Counted from the first letter of the stretch, positions 35,751-45,854 are shown. The stretch is DNA of 64,000 bases from CAVUOA01 sp963742955 (GCA_963742955.1 CAVUOA010000008.1:1922001-1986000); one strand, 5' to 3'. Notes: generated from the sequence alone by a model not told the origin. A program made the numbers and translations.

Positions 35751-36203
35751 TTATTTATCCTTATCTTCGTTCTTGCTTTCCGTTATATATGCGCTCACGT
35801 ACCACCACGGGTCAATATATTCTTTGTTTGCTTCTGCAAAGCCATGAGGAACTACTCTGTAAGTGCCCATTTCATTTGTGAATTTGAAAATAATTAAATG
35901 CATCCATGTGTCACCGCCGATTGTAGCCACGGTAATATCACCGCCGGCGTAGTGGATATCATAATGCGTGGGCGAGTAGTTGTTTATGCTGTATTTGCTT
36001 ACATCAATTTCTTTTTCACTGAGCCAGTCACGTGAGATATATTTTCGGAGGTCATCTGATTTTCCGCTGACGAATAAATCAAGAATTTCAGTAGTAATTT
36101 TCTTCATCTTTGCCGGATTCAAATCTGTTTTATCAATCGAATAAGCCGGCATTGATAAAATTAAGAGAAGAGAAAAAATAAAAATAGTTTTGAATTTGTT
36201 CAT
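35751..36203 (-). CDS. Exported protein of unknown function
   Basis: 150 aa with signal peptide MNKFKTIFIFSLLLILSMPAYS. The mature part has a helical first segment (MKKITTEILDLFVSGKSDDLRKYISRDWL) and beta strands (YDIHYAGGDITVATIGGDTWMHLIIFKFTNEMGTYRVVP), a cystatin/NTF2-like alpha-beta pattern. No catalytic motif. Single gene isolated between repeats. Function unknown. Confidence 0.6.
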   Translation of the reverse strand: MNKFKTIFIFSLLLILSMPAYSIDKTDLNPAKMKKITTEILDLFVSGKSDDLRKYISRDWLSEKEIDVSKYSINNYSPTHYDIHYAGGDITVATIGGDTWMHLIIFKFTNEMGTYRVVPHGFAEANKEYIDPWWYVSAYITESKNEDKDK

Positions 36204-36226
36204 TTTGATGTTCCTTTCAAATTAAC

Positions 36227-36270
36227 ATTCCTGCCCCGCATGCAGGTGCGGGATAAACTCCGGCAGGAAT
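36227..36270. repeat. Nested palindrome, second copy
   Basis: Outer arms ATTCCTGC/GCAGGAAT, inner CCCGCATGC...GTGCGGG, and the shared GGGATAAACTCC word. Compared with 12744-12787 the outer stem changed on both sides, keeping the pairing. Confidence 0.8.
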
Positions 36271-36426
36271 ATAATCAATCTATAAAGATTTTTAATGATT
36301 TTAGAAATTCTATTTCATTTTGAAAATAATTTTGTAAATATAAGCAGCATGTAACATGTTTAATGGCTTTCTGCTTCCGCAGGGATGATGAAAGTTCTAC
36401 TCTCCTCCAAACGTAATTTAAATGTG

Positions 36427-36450
36427 GTGCCGGGTGTTACCACCCGGCAC
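36427..36450. repeat. Perfect 10-bp-arm hairpin
   Basis: GTGCCGGGTG-TTAC-CACCCGGCAC, 13 bases beyond the cyclophilin stop (minus strand), possibly a terminator though without a clear T run. Confidence 0.6.
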
Positions 36451-36463
36451 AGAATTAACTGTT

Positions 36464-38585
36464 CTACTTTCCTCCAAACGTAATTGTTTCAATTACATCA
36501 CCGATTTGTATTTTATCAACTACATCACGCCCGTCAATTACAACACCGAACACAGTATATTTGCCGTCTAGATGGGGCTGGGGGGAGTGAGTGATAAAAA
36601 ACTGGCTTCCTTCAGTATCTTTGCCGCTTGACGCCATGCCGATTGTGTAAGCATCAAAATCCATTAATCCTGTTTCAGTTCTGATTGAATAGCCCGGTCC
36701 GCCGTAGCCTGTTCCTGCCGGGTCACCGCCCTGTATTACGAAATTAGGCACTACACGGTGGAAAATTGTTCCGTTATAAAACCCGCTTAAGCCAGCTTAT
36801 AAAAATTTAAAACTGTAAACGGCGCAATCTCAGGAGCGAGCAGAACTGTTATATCACCTTTGTTTGTGTGAATTACAGCCATCCTGTTTTTATTCTGAAG
36901 CTCTTCCAGCGTATTCCAGTCGAAATCAGTTCTGTATTTTGGCGCTGTAATTTGCGGTGAATAATCTTTGCCTGTTAATTTTCTTTAAAGCATCGGCGGA
37001 TTCTTTTGCAAGCTCATAGTTTTCCGAAGTAAGATTTTTTTCAAGCAGGCTTGCGGCATCTTTTATTTCAAGGCTGCCCATTGCCTGAACGAACATTTCC
37101 ATCACATCCAAATCCTTAGGGTACTGAAACTCATTGTAATCAAACATCATTACCTGTTTTGTTTCATCACGGTATTTCAAATACAATGAATCCTGCAGCG
37201 CATCAAGGCAGATATTAGTAATATACGGGTCATGCGACCCCATAAATTCTGTGAAAATCAGCCTTAGTGTATTTTGGTCTTCTTCATCAGCATTTTGTTT
37301 TATGTCATACAGAAGTTCAACAAATGCTGAATATAATTTTGTAAGCTCTTTGCCGGAAATTAAATTGCCGGAAGTAATATTTCTCTCGTGGTTGTATTTT
37401 TGGACATCGAGGCTTATTATGTCCCTTGCTTCCTTATAAATTTTCCAGTTATTAAATCTTGCAAATGAACGGATAATATCTGCCTTTCAAATCAAGGTTT
37501 TCGGTTGAAGAATATATTTTTAAAAGCTCATTTTTAACACCATCTTCAAATATTTTACCAAGTGTCTTAGAGGCTTCGCCTCTTATTTGCCATGGGAGGT
37601 TTTCGTTTTCAAAAATTCCGGTTAAATCTTCCTTGAGTTTGGCTAACAGGGGATTTGTATTAACAGAATCTGTAAATAGCTTTCCAAGAATTTGTAAAGC
37701 AGTGATTGAGGTATTGCAGTTTGATGTATCAGCCGCCGCAGTTGTTAAGATTTTAAGATAATCTTCATTGAAAAAATCCTGTCCGTTTAATTTAAGACTG
37801 CCTGCGGCATTAAGCATATTTATTTTCACACGCCAATCGGGTTCTGAATTAAACTTATCAAGAATATATTTTAAATTTGAATTATCCTGCAGTCTGCCAA
37901 GCGCTCCATATGCCCACATACGCGTAAACGGGTTGGTATCGGCTGTAAGACTGATAATTTCATCTTTTGCACCCGTAAGAAGAGTTTTGTCTCCAATCCT
38001 GTAGAAAGCAAAAGCAGCATTTTGTTTTGTTTTGGGGCCATTTGATACCTGCAGAATTTCTTTGAGTTTTTGAATTGAATCCGCATTTTTAATTTTCCTT
38101 ATTGAAAACCGTGCAATTGACATCGCAATTGCCGAATTTAATACATCCGTGCCGGGTTTAAATTCAAGAATTTTCTTTAATGCTGTCTCATCACCGATTT
38201 TACCGAGTGATTCTATTACCCTGTATAAGACAAGCGGGGATTTTTCTGTTTCAAGCGATTCTATTAAATATTTTTGAGCGATTGAATTCGGGAAATTTCC
38301 TATTACAACTGCAGCAACAATTTTTACTGTATCGCTGCCGTTTAATAATTTTTCTCCAATAGCGTTTATTGAATTTGTATCAGCAATATTACCTAGTGCA
38401 ATTAATGCTCTGTTAATTGTCCCGGGGTTGTTTGATTTCAAAAATTTTAAGAGCTTGTCATTTTTTCCTAAAGTTCTTGTGTCCTGAAGCGTAAGGATTT
38501 CCTTGACATCTTTTGAATAATATTGGGCAAACGAGCCGGATGCAATAAATATTATTGATAATATAATTAAGGAATATCTTTTCAT
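36464..38585 (-). CDS. HEAT-repeat protein fused to cyclophilin-type peptidyl-prolyl isomerase (frameshifted)
   Basis: Joined, about 707 aa. Signal peptide (YSLIILSIIFIASGSFAQ), then some ten HEAT-like helical repeats of about 35-40 residues (for example LIALGNIADTNSINAIGEKLL, YGALGRLQDNSNLKYIL). A C-terminal cyclophilin domain follows (VIHTNKGDITVLLAPEIAPFTVLNFYKL ... FHRVVPNFVIQGGDPAGTGYGGPGY ... GSQFFITHSPQPHLDGKYTVFG). It would catalyse prolyl isomerisation in the periplasm with a client-binding solenoid. Frame changes: near 37483, in TTTT at 36979-36982 (one fewer gives KKLTGKDYSP), and at 36787 (one missing T). It is coupled by ATGA overlap to the upstream deacetylase-like gene. Confidence 0.82.
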
Positions 38586-39961
38586 TTTTTCTTTTTGTTC
38601 TTATCGGTTTTTGTTTGTTTGGGCTTTGTGGTTTTCTTCGTATCTTTTTTGGTTTCTTTACCTGTTTCTTTTTTAACCTCTTTTTTAACCTCTTTTTTCT
38701 TAGGATTCTCTTTCTTTGCTTCTTTCTTTGAATCAGCTTCTTTCTGCTGGTTTTCTTTTTCCTCTTTCTGCTGGAGCCTATCCATGTAGGCAGTAAAAGA
38801 ATAAAATTTAAACCCGCGTTTTTTCAGGTTCTGAACTTCGTTATAGAAGCTCACAAACTCGTCATTTGATAAATTCAATATTGCTATTACACTTCCGGCG
38901 CGGACTGATTTGTCCTGAAGCCTCTGAACAAGAAGCTGGATTTTATTATCTGAATCTTCTTCGTCTTTCGAAAGAGGCCTGGTTAGAATAGTATCCCTGT
39001 AAGTTTTTATTCCGTTTTTTCTGAACTCGTCTGCAACAAGATTAAATGTCATGTCATTCGGCACCTGCGGATTTATTTTGGATATAATTGCAGTTTTCAC
39101 AGTAGGAAAATCGGATGTAATTGATTTTACTTTTTGTTTAATTTCCTTATCGTCCATCCCGATTCTGAAATCAGCATCATAATTATCTGCTGTTCCTACA
39201 GTAAGATTTACAAGCACATCTTTTTTAAGCTGAAGGAGCTTGTTCTGCAATTCAATCTCTTCCGGGTTTCGCGGGAAAATAAAACTGAACTCGTTTGCAG
39301 TGTTTAAAATACTCTCAAGCTGTTCCTTTTTAAAATTGCTGATTTGGTTTACAATTAAAACCAGAATTCCGCCGTCACGTTTTATTTTATCAGTTGGAAT
39401 TATGTTAATTGCTGCAAGCGGAATTTTATCAGCCGAAGTATCTTCGGGTGAATCAATCTTAAAATTTATTGCCGTTGTCCTTATATCCTCATCGACTCTG
39501 CACGGGAGACCCAGGTATTTGACATAGCCGGAAAGGTCGAGATTTACTTCTGTTGTAGTTAAATCTTTTGGGATAGATACTGTCTTTGTAAACCATTTTA
39601 CTGAGGAAGCCTCCCTTTTAGTCACAGGCTGTTTTGATGACTTATCCTGCTTTTGAGGCTGGTTCTTTTCGCCTGAATAAACTGTTGATATCCATTCCTT
39701 TTTTATTCCGAAGTTATATAGAATTGAGTCTATATCTCTATCGCATCTTCTCGATAGCACATTGATATCGATACTGGTGTTATTACCTGTTTTTTCATCA
39801 TTTAGCTGTTCGAGAAACTGTTTATCGGTATCGGGAGTCTTACTTTTATTGATGAGTTTTGAAAGAAGAAATATTCCTCCTGCCAGAACTATAAGTACCG
39901 CTGTAACAATAATTTTAGAACGGAACGATTTAAGCAGTGAAAGCCGTTTTAATCTTTGCAA
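38582..39961 (-). CDS. Divergent polysaccharide deacetylase-like membrane protein, likely inactive
   Basis: 459 aa with one N-terminal membrane span (IIVTAVLIVLAGGIFLLSKLI). After a linker, the region about 195-400 follows the fold pattern of the divergent polysaccharide deacetylase family (YibQ/DUF610): an opening beta strand (GGILVLIVNQISNFKKEQL), TANEFSFIFPRNP, a middle alternating pattern, TFNLVADEFRKNGIKTYRDTIL, SVIAILNLSNDEFVSF and a final GFKFYSF strand. The usual IDDxG acid pair and HMGS histidine are absent (NQISN, NPQVPND), so catalysis is doubtful. The C-terminal 60 residues are a Lys/Glu low-complexity tail. It overlaps the next gene by ATGA. Confidence 0.5.
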   Translation of the reverse strand: MQRLKRLSLLKSFRSKIIVTAVLIVLAGGIFLLSKLINKSKTPDTDKQFLEQLNDEKTGNNTSIDINVLSRRCDRDIDSILYNFGIKKEWISTVYSGEKNQPQKQDKSSKQPVTKREASSVKWFTKTVSIPKDLTTTEVNLDLSGYVKYLGLPCRVDEDIRTTAINFKIDSPEDTSADKIPLAAINIIPTDKIKRDGGILVLIVNQISNFKKEQLESILNTANEFSFIFPRNPEEIELQNKLLQLKKDVLVNLTVGTADNYDADFRIGMDDKEIKQKVKSITSDFPTVKTAIISKINPQVPNDMTFNLVADEFRKNGIKTYRDTILTRPLSKDEEDSDNKIQLLVQRLQDKSVRAGSVIAILNLSNDEFVSFYNEVQNLKKRGFKFYSFTAYMDRLQQKEEKENQQKEADSKKEAKKENPKKKEVKKEVKKETGKETKKDTKKTTKPKQTKTDKNKKKK

Positions 39962-40077
39962 CCTGTGGTTTCTATATTTTTGGGAATAACCAATTTGAAT
40001 TATTTAAAAATATTCATATTTTGCCTCTTATTCCACATTAAAATAGAAATAACTTATAATTAAAAAGGAGAGATAAA

Positions 40078-40782
40078 ATGCAGCCATATCCCGTAATGGA
40101 AGGTACTTCCACCGTTAGCGAAGTCCAGTCATCGTTTGTACTTAAAGTTTATAACTGGATGACCATGGGTCTAGCCATAACTGCTCTTGTAGCACTTGCA
40201 ATTGAAATGGTTATTCCCGGAATCAGGTTTGTTATGCTCGAGAACCCGATTATATTTTACGGCTTATTAATTTTAGAGCTTGCCCTTGTATGGGGCTTAA
40301 GCGCAGCAATAAATAAAATTCCTGCATTTGTCGGCGTTCTGGTTTTCATGGCTTATGCCGCATTAAACGGAGTAACACTTTCTATTATATTTCTTGTTTA
40401 CAGCCTCGGTTCAATTGCTTATACTTTCTTTATTACAGCAGCAATGTTCGGAGCAACAAGCGTGTTCGGATTTGTTACCAAAATGGACTTATCAAAATTG
40501 GGCGGTATAATGATGATGGCGCTAATCGGGTTAATCATTGCATCGGTTGTTAATATCTTTGTTGCCTCAAGCACACTCGATTGGCTGATATCATACGCCG
40601 GCGTTGTAATATTTGTCGGTTTAACTGCCTACGATACCCAAAAAATAAAAAAGATGAGCGCCGGTATTGACAGTTCATCGGAAGACGGCGGCAGAGCTTC
40701 TATAATGGGCGCTCTTGCTCTTTACCTTGATTTTATAAACCTATTCTTGTTCCTGTTAAGAATTCTGGGAAGAAGAAAATAA
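40078..40782 (+). CDS. BI-1/YccA-family membrane protein (Bax inhibitor-1)
   Basis: 234 aa with seven membrane spans. The N-terminal VLKVYNWMTMGLAITALVALA is the standard start, followed by ALNGVTLSIIFLVY and the C-terminal YDTQKIKKMS and DFINLFLFLLRILG motifs of the TMBIM/YccA family. Members are pH-sensitive calcium-leak channels or FtsH-interacting proteins. Strong ribosome site AAGGAG. A TATAAT-like box at 40055 is close upstream. Confidence 0.94.
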   Translation: MQPYPVMEGTSTVSEVQSSFVLKVYNWMTMGLAITALVALAIEMVIPGIRFVMLENPIIFYGLLILELALVWGLSAAINKIPAFVGVLVFMAYAALNGVTLSIIFLVYSLGSIAYTFFITAAMFGATSVFGFVTKMDLSKLGGIMMMALIGLIIASVVNIFVASSTLDWLISYAGVVIFVGLTAYDTQKIKKMSAGIDSSSEDGGRASIMGALALYLDFINLFLFLLRILGRRK

Positions 40783-40794
40783 ACTATAATCAAC

Positions 40795-42239
40795 TTGAAA
40801 AAATTAATACTTGTAATTATCGGATTGTTCTCCATTCAGGGATTTTCAAGCGCTCAATATACACTTGATGATGCATTTCCGCAATCTTGTCATTTCAAAA
40901 TCCTGTGGAGCTTGTAAATGCAGGTGACGGTACAAACAGGCTTTTCGTAGTCACACAAAACGGGAAGATATATGTTTTCCCGAATACTCCAACGGCATCA
41001 AACCCGAAGGTTTTTCTTGACCTTTCAGACAGCGCTACTCAAAACGGAAGCGAGACAGGCTGTTTGGGTCTTGCATTTCACCCGAACTATACAAGCAACG
41101 GTTATTTTTATGTTGATTACACAACAAGACAAACTCCATTGAGAAGTAAGATTTCAAGATTCAGCGTCAGCGCATCAAATCCTGATTCGGCAATACGTAC
41201 ACAGCGAGCTTGTTATTGATAACACAGGCTCAGCCATATTCAAACCATAACGGCGGTCATCTTGTTTTTGGTCCCGACCATTACCTGTACATTTCTTTTG
41301 GTGACGGCGGTTCAGGAGGCGACCCGCAGAATAACGCGCAAAACAGGACAGTGCTTCTTGGAAAAATTCTGCGTATCAATGTTGACTCGGCTTCAAACGG
41401 AAACAATTACGCTATTCCACCGACTAATCCTTATTACAACAATAACATGGGCTACCGCCAGGAAATTTTCACATACGGTATGAGGAACACATGGAAGTAC
41501 AGCTTCGATATTCCAACCGGCAGACTCTGGGCGGCGGACGTTGGTCAGGATGCATGGGAAGAAATCGACCTGCTCCAAAGCGGGAAGAACTACGGCTGGA
41601 GAATCATGGAAGGTTTTTATTGTTATAACCCGCCATCAGGCTGCGATACTACCGGGTTGACACTGCCTATATGGAATTACAGCCATTCGGAAGGCAATTC
41701 AATTACAGGCGGCTATGTTTACCGCGGCACACTTGTTCCTGGGCTTGTTGGTAAATACATTTACGCCGATTATGTGCAGGGCAGAATCTGGGCTTTGACT
41801 TATGACGGAATTAATCCGCCAACAAATACCCTTCTTTATGATTCCCCGTACCTGATATCTACATTTGGCGTTGACCAGAATAATGAGCTTTATCTTTGTT
41901 CATACAGTTCTACAGGTAAAATTTATAAGTTTCACCCGCAGCCGATTGGCATAGTGGGCAATACTGAATTGCCTTCCGGTTATGCGCTTTCAGCAGAATT
42001 ATCCTAACCCGTTTAATCCTGAAACAAAAATAAAATATACTGTACCCAACCAATCATTTATATCTATAAAAGTATATGACGGGCTCGGAAAAGAAGTAAC
42101 CGCCCTAGTAAATGAAACCAAAGCTCCCGGCACTTACGAAGTAAACTGGGATGCATCAAATTTCCCGAGCGGAGTTTATTTCTACAGCCTCATCAGCGGC
42201 TCAAACAGGATAGATAAAAAAATGGTGCTGTTAAAATAG
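40795..42239 (+). CDS. PQQ-type sugar (glucose/sorbosone) dehydrogenase with T9SS-type domain, frameshifted
   Basis: About 480 aa joined, from a TTG at 40795 with signal peptide MKKLILVIIGLFSIQGFSSA. The domain is the six-bladed soluble aldose dehydrogenase fold. Recognisable motifs are NPVELVNAGDGTNRLFVVTQNGKIYVF, GCLGLAFHPNY, NHNGGHLVFGPDHYLYISFGDGGSGGD, LLGKILRINVD, YGMRNTWKYSFD and WAADVGQDAWEEIDLL. The sorting domain begins at QQNYPNPFNPETKIKY and ends DKKMVLLK. Frame changes are near 40895, near 41205-41225 and at 41988-41990 (one T too many). It would oxidise extracellular sugars with bound PQQ; PQQ synthesis genes are not in the window. Confidence 0.85.
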
Positions 42240-42240
42240 C

Positions 42241-42270
42241 AGCCCCTCCTGTCCTCCCGAAGGGGAGGAA
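42241..42270. repeat. Empty-site hairpin TCCTCCC-GAAG-GGGAGGA
   Basis: A 7+4+7 hairpin starting two bases after a stop codon and followed by GTAATTTTT; it may act as a terminator. It is identical to the host part of 3300-3349, without the 20-bp insert. Confidence 0.85.
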
Positions 42271-42438
42271 GTAATTTTTGCAGAGGTGGTCCACCGGGCT
42301 GCCTCTTTTTTTCAAAGAACAATAAGCTTGTCATTCTTCTTACTTTACTTCTACTTCTTACATTCTTACTTCTTATTCTATCTTGACTTTATTTCCTCCT
42401 CTTTATTTTCAAACCATTTTCTGTTATCTTAATTATCT

Positions 42439-43359
42439 ATGCGAATCAAAAAATTTACGTGTATAAATTGCGGAGCGCCGAAAGTTAACGAATACAAATC
42501 GCCTTATATAATGTGCGATTACTGCGGCTCGTTTACCGATATCGATTTTACTTTAGGCATGAATTTCTGGAACTCATCAACTGCGCGCAATATCGGTTAT
42601 GCATTCAATAAAGCTGAGTTTGCAATGCAGCTGCAGGCAGCGCAGCACAGGGGAGCGAAAGACGAATACAGCATGCTCCAGCGCCGATACTGGGATTATT
42701 ACTACAAAACATATCCCGAATATCTTCCGCCCTCAATTGATAACGATAACAAGTACAAGCTTTATCTCGATGTCTGCGCTAATTCAAGCACCGGTTATGC
42801 ATTCGATTCATCAAATCAGAACATGCAGTATGAATTGAACCGGCTTCAGCAATCGCTCATCTATTACCGGGTTAACGGACAGAATAAAGTGCAGGCGGAT
42901 TCGTTTTTCCGCATGGCGGAGTTTTATATTAACCTCACAAAAGAGGGATTTAAAGATTTTTATAATAACCCCGATTACGCAATAATGAATGACCTGCTGC
43001 CCGAACAGGTGCACTTAAAAATGAAGCTCTCCATGTTTGTGCAAATCTGGCTTCCGTACTTAACCGATGAAGACGGTGACAGGTTTTTGAAAATGACGGG
43101 TTTTTCGATGCAGTATGTAGAAATTCAAAAGCCGGCGGGACATAAAGGTGAATGCGAACACTGCAAAGCGGAAATTTACATTCCCGAAGGCTCGTATAAA
43201 GTTTACTGCGAAGCCTGCCGTAAAACCACACGCGTTAAACAGACGTTTCTGTGCTCATCATGCGGCGCGGAAAACACCGTTCCCGATAATCCTTCCAAAC
43301 CTGTTGACTGCGCATTCTGCGGCACCGAAAACAGGCTCATTCAGGCAATGTTTGGGTAA
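42439..43359 (+). CDS. Zinc-ribbon protein of unknown function
   Basis: 306 aa. N-terminal rubredoxin-like ribbon FTCINCGAPKVNEYKSPYIMCDYCGSF (residues 5-32, Cys4). A long helical middle part (about 35-235) is rich in Tyr and Trp (YSMLQRRYWDYYYKTYPEYLPPS). Two C-terminal ribbons follow: GECEHCKAEIYIPEGSYKVYCEACRK and FLCSSCGAENTV...VDCAFCGTENRL. Twelve cysteines in all pair into three Zn sites. No nuclease or kinase motif; probably a nucleic-acid or protein adaptor. Single gene bounded by repeats. Confidence 0.65.
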   Translation: MRIKKFTCINCGAPKVNEYKSPYIMCDYCGSFTDIDFTLGMNFWNSSTARNIGYAFNKAEFAMQLQAAQHRGAKDEYSMLQRRYWDYYYKTYPEYLPPSIDNDNKYKLYLDVCANSSTGYAFDSSNQNMQYELNRLQQSLIYYRVNGQNKVQADSFFRMAEFYINLTKEGFKDFYNNPDYAIMNDLLPEQVHLKMKLSMFVQIWLPYLTDEDGDRFLKMTGFSMQYVEIQKPAGHKGECEHCKAEIYIPEGSYKVYCEACRKTTRVKQTFLCSSCGAENTVPDNPSKPVDCAFCGTENRLIQAMFG

Positions 43360-43907
43360 TTTGTCATTGCCGCAACGGGATAAACTCAGGCGGGAATCCA
43401 GTCAGCATCCACCACCAAAACACAAAGGCACTAAGGGTATACTCTCCATAACCCAGGTTATACGTGCCTTCCGTAATCTAATGGTTTTAATTGATTTACA
43501 CACATTTCAGGTTGTCATAACCTGAATTAGTATACCCCATGGTAACTAAGTTACCTATGAACTTTCCAACCGATTGATTTTAAAAGGTTTAAACCCCTGA
43601 TTTAGGGGGGTAACTAAATTAAAATATATGCGATTCTAAACTGGAATTGCAGTTTCATACCGGCATTTGAAATTTTGCCTGTTTTTGATGTATTTTATAT
43701 TCAAAGAACATTTACGCTAATCAGGGTAATCAGGGTAATCAGCGTAATCAGTGGTAATAAATCTAAAACGGAAAAATCCGGAAGTCAATAGGTGAGAAAA
43801 ATAAATTCTGTAAGGTATTGAGAAAACAATATAGGAATTTATAGTAATGAGGTTGAAATAATGGAAGACTATGTTAATATAGATCTTTACTTAGTAGTTA
43901 AATAAGT
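43360..43907. other. Intergenic region rich in short palindromes
   Basis: No gene seen. It contains ATAACC-CA-GGTTAT (43449), CAGGTT-GTCAT-AACCTG (43507), GGTAACT-A-AGTTACC (43542) and a direct repeat of TAATCAGGG (about 43717-43752). A 24-bp interspersed repeat at 43411-43434 recurs inverted at 47832-47855 on the far side of the restriction-modification genes. Confidence 0.65.
43411..43434 (+). repeat. Left copy of inverted repeat flanking the R-M genes
   Basis: Begins ACCACCAAAACACAAAGG and ends CACTAA. It matches the reverse complement of 47832-47855 at 22 of 24 positions. Confidence 0.7.
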
Positions 43908-44684
43908 CTATTTTGTAAATTTCTTGAAATAAGCATCTATTTCAGGTCGTAATTCGATACCTACTTTTTCAAAACAATCTAAAAGTATTTCATAAGTTCC
44001 CTCGCCGCCGAGAAAATCCCACAATGCTTTTCCGACCTTTAATTCTTTTTTTAAATCCAGCATGCCCCTCATTGTCCACCGCTCATAAGGTTTGGGATCA
44101 TAAGGATTGTAAGGAATTGCTATAAAAGAATTTACTATGGCTTTTGGATTTACAGCAAGTACTGCTGCTGTCCACTCAAGTAAAGTTCTTTTAAATTCTT
44201 TGAATCCGCCTGCATTAGGTTTTGCGGTTTTTAAATCGAAAAGAAATAATTCACCTTCATTGTTTTCCAGCCAGATGTCAACCTTGGTTAACCGAACATT
44301 ATTCATGCTTCCTTTTTGGCAAACTTTTCTTATTTCATCAACTTCTTTTTTCTTATCAGGGTCGACTGTTGAAGTTTCAATTCTATCCATTATTTCTTGA
44401 ATAACACGATGAGCTTCTGAACTGATTTTAGCACCTGCAGTTTGCTGTTTTAATGCCTTCTTGAATCTCCCCTCGGCAAGGGCAACTGCTACTGGTTCAA
44501 AAATAGCGGTGCCGAAATTGGTACTTAAAGAATGTATGAAGGAATACAATGCGAGTCTATCCTTACCGAGCAAACGCGTGTGAAACGGCATTGCGGCAGG
44601 CTCGGGGTTATAGGATTGAAATTTATTTCTTAAAGCTGTTTTTAAAACAGATTCAATTTTTCTATTTAATGAATTCTTATCCAA
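43908..44684 (-). CDS. TdeIII-family type II restriction endonuclease
   Basis: 258 aa. The N-terminal block (YNPEPAAMPFHTRLLGKDRLALYSFIHSLSTNFGTAIFEPVA, about 25-67) is, as I recall the family, diagnostic for TdeIII-type enzymes. The nuclease core is visible: VDIWLENNEGELFLFDLKTAKPN, with Asp136, Asp150 and Lys152 forming a PD-(D/E)xK centre. From family knowledge TdeIII cuts GGNCC, but specificity here is inferred only. Third of three minus-strand genes after a DNA methyltransferase and a second nuclease-like protein; 30 bases separate it from the middle gene. It appears intact. Confidence 0.85.
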   Translation of the reverse strand: MDKNSLNRKIESVLKTALRNKFQSYNPEPAAMPFHTRLLGKDRLALYSFIHSLSTNFGTAIFEPVAVALAEGRFKKALKQQTAGAKISSEAHRVIQEIMDRIETSTVDPDKKKEVDEIRKVCQKGSMNNVRLTKVDIWLENNEGELFLFDLKTAKPNAGGFKEFKRTLLEWTAAVLAVNPKAIVNSFIAIPYNPYDPKPYERWTMRGMLDLKKELKVGKALWDFLGGEGTYEILLDCFEKVGIELRPEIDAYFKKFTK

Positions 44685-44714
44685 GTAAGTATAGTAATAA
44701 AGGCCATTTATTAT

Positions 44715-45854
44715 TCAAGTTTCTAATTTTAAATCATCAATACCCGAATAATAGGGATAGTGCGTTTTTAAAGCAACACTGTCCTCAGCTTGAATTATTC
44801 TTCTTTTCATCTCTTCATTAACCCCAGCGAGTACACATTTATAATGATAGTGTAACCCATTAGCAAAATCATGATGAGTATATTCATATGTTGAAGCTCT
44901 ATTTCTAGAGTACTTAGTATAGGGGCATTCGCCATTTAATATGCTTTCTCTATTATATTTGGTACACGATTCAAGACACTTAACCTCAACACTATTAATT
45001 TCTTCTGTAAAATTGGAATACTTCTCTATAACATATGGACAAAATTGTATCCACTTATGACACTTGGGGCACCTATCTGAATTCCTTGAATTAATTGTGT
45101 CTATTGTTGCTGTTGGAATGGCTGTTTTTAATGAAAAAGAGCCAGATTGAATTTCCTTTTTCGTACCGACCTCTATTCCATACAATCTCTTGTCATGGGT
45201 AATTATCAAGAAATCAGGAGGCACTATATGGCTTGAGTAACCAATAAATCTTTGTGTTAGCAACAGTGGAATTATATAACCGTAATCCTTCCTTAACATG
45301 AAAATATAAACTAAAAGTTCATGCCATAAGCCACCAGCAGTTTTTGGTAAAAAAGAATCAAAGTATTTATTTAAAGAAACAGGTGCGTCTGAAACTCCTT
45401 CTTTTAAACCTATTTTTCCCTCAAAATTCAAAAGTAATTCATAATCCGGTTCTATTTTAATTTCATTTATCCCATTGCCTAAACCAGTTAATAATTCTTT
45501 TCTTAATTTATCGTCAACTGTTATGCTTTCAAACGTCATTAACATGTTCACAAAAACCAATATCAACTTAATGAAGTTTTGTTTATCTTCACTGGACTTA
45601 ATAGCATAATATCCTCTTCCAAGCAAGATATATTCAATCAGGTCGGACAGTATCATTTGACGACCCCTTTTTGAATACAACATTTCCTCAAGAGATAATT
45701 CGCTTATCAAATGGCTGAATTGGTCATAGTTATCTTTAAAAAGTCTGTACGTCAAATCTGGATCATTTGAATAGTTTGTGGAATCCTGAAATGTACTACT
45801 TAGAGATTGAAGATGAGTTAATGCATCTATCATTTTCTTTAATAACTGATCCAC
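44715..45854 (-). CDS. Unrecognised R-M-linked protein with nuclease-like core and cysteine clusters
   Basis: 379 aa, GTG start placed directly after the methyltransferase stop (TAAGTG), so translation is coupled. Residues 1-150 are helical. Then come GLWHELLVYIFML (175-187, Glu179), PPDFLII (212-218, Asp214) and LYGIEVGTKKE (224-234, Glu228), spaced like the alpha-beta core of PD-(D/E)xK nucleases, although ExK reads EVG. A cysteine-rich segment follows (CPKCHKWIQFC at 262-272, CLESC at 293-297, C310), probably zinc binding. It may be a second nuclease, a specificity subunit or a controller-like partner. I recognise no family. Confidence 0.55.
   Translation of the reverse strand: MDQLLKKMIDALTHLQSLSSTFQDSTNYSNDPDLTYRLFKDNYDQFSHLISELSLEEMLYSKRGRQMILSDLIEYILLGRGYYAIKSSEDKQNFIKLILVFVNMLMTFESITVDDKLRKELLTGLGNGINEIKIEPDYELLLNFEGKIGLKEGVSDAPVSLNKYFDSFLPKTAGGLWHELLVYIFMLRKDYGYIIPLLLTQRFIGYSSHIVPPDFLIITHDKRLYGIEVGTKKEIQSGSFSLKTAIPTATIDTINSRNSDRCPKCHKWIQFCPYVIEKYSNFTEEINSVEVKCLESCTKYNRESILNGECPYTKYSRNRASTYEYTHHDFANGLHYHYKCVLAGVNEEMKRRIIQAEDSVALKTHYPYYSGIDDLKLET

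Noticed and set aside
38595..38789. Plus-strand ORF of phenylalanine/serine-rich codons
   Set aside because: It is the shadow of the Lys/Glu tail on the other strand.
43716..43752. Possible CRISPR-like array
   Set aside because: Direct repeats of about 10 bases without spacers of regular length; a simple tandem repeat.
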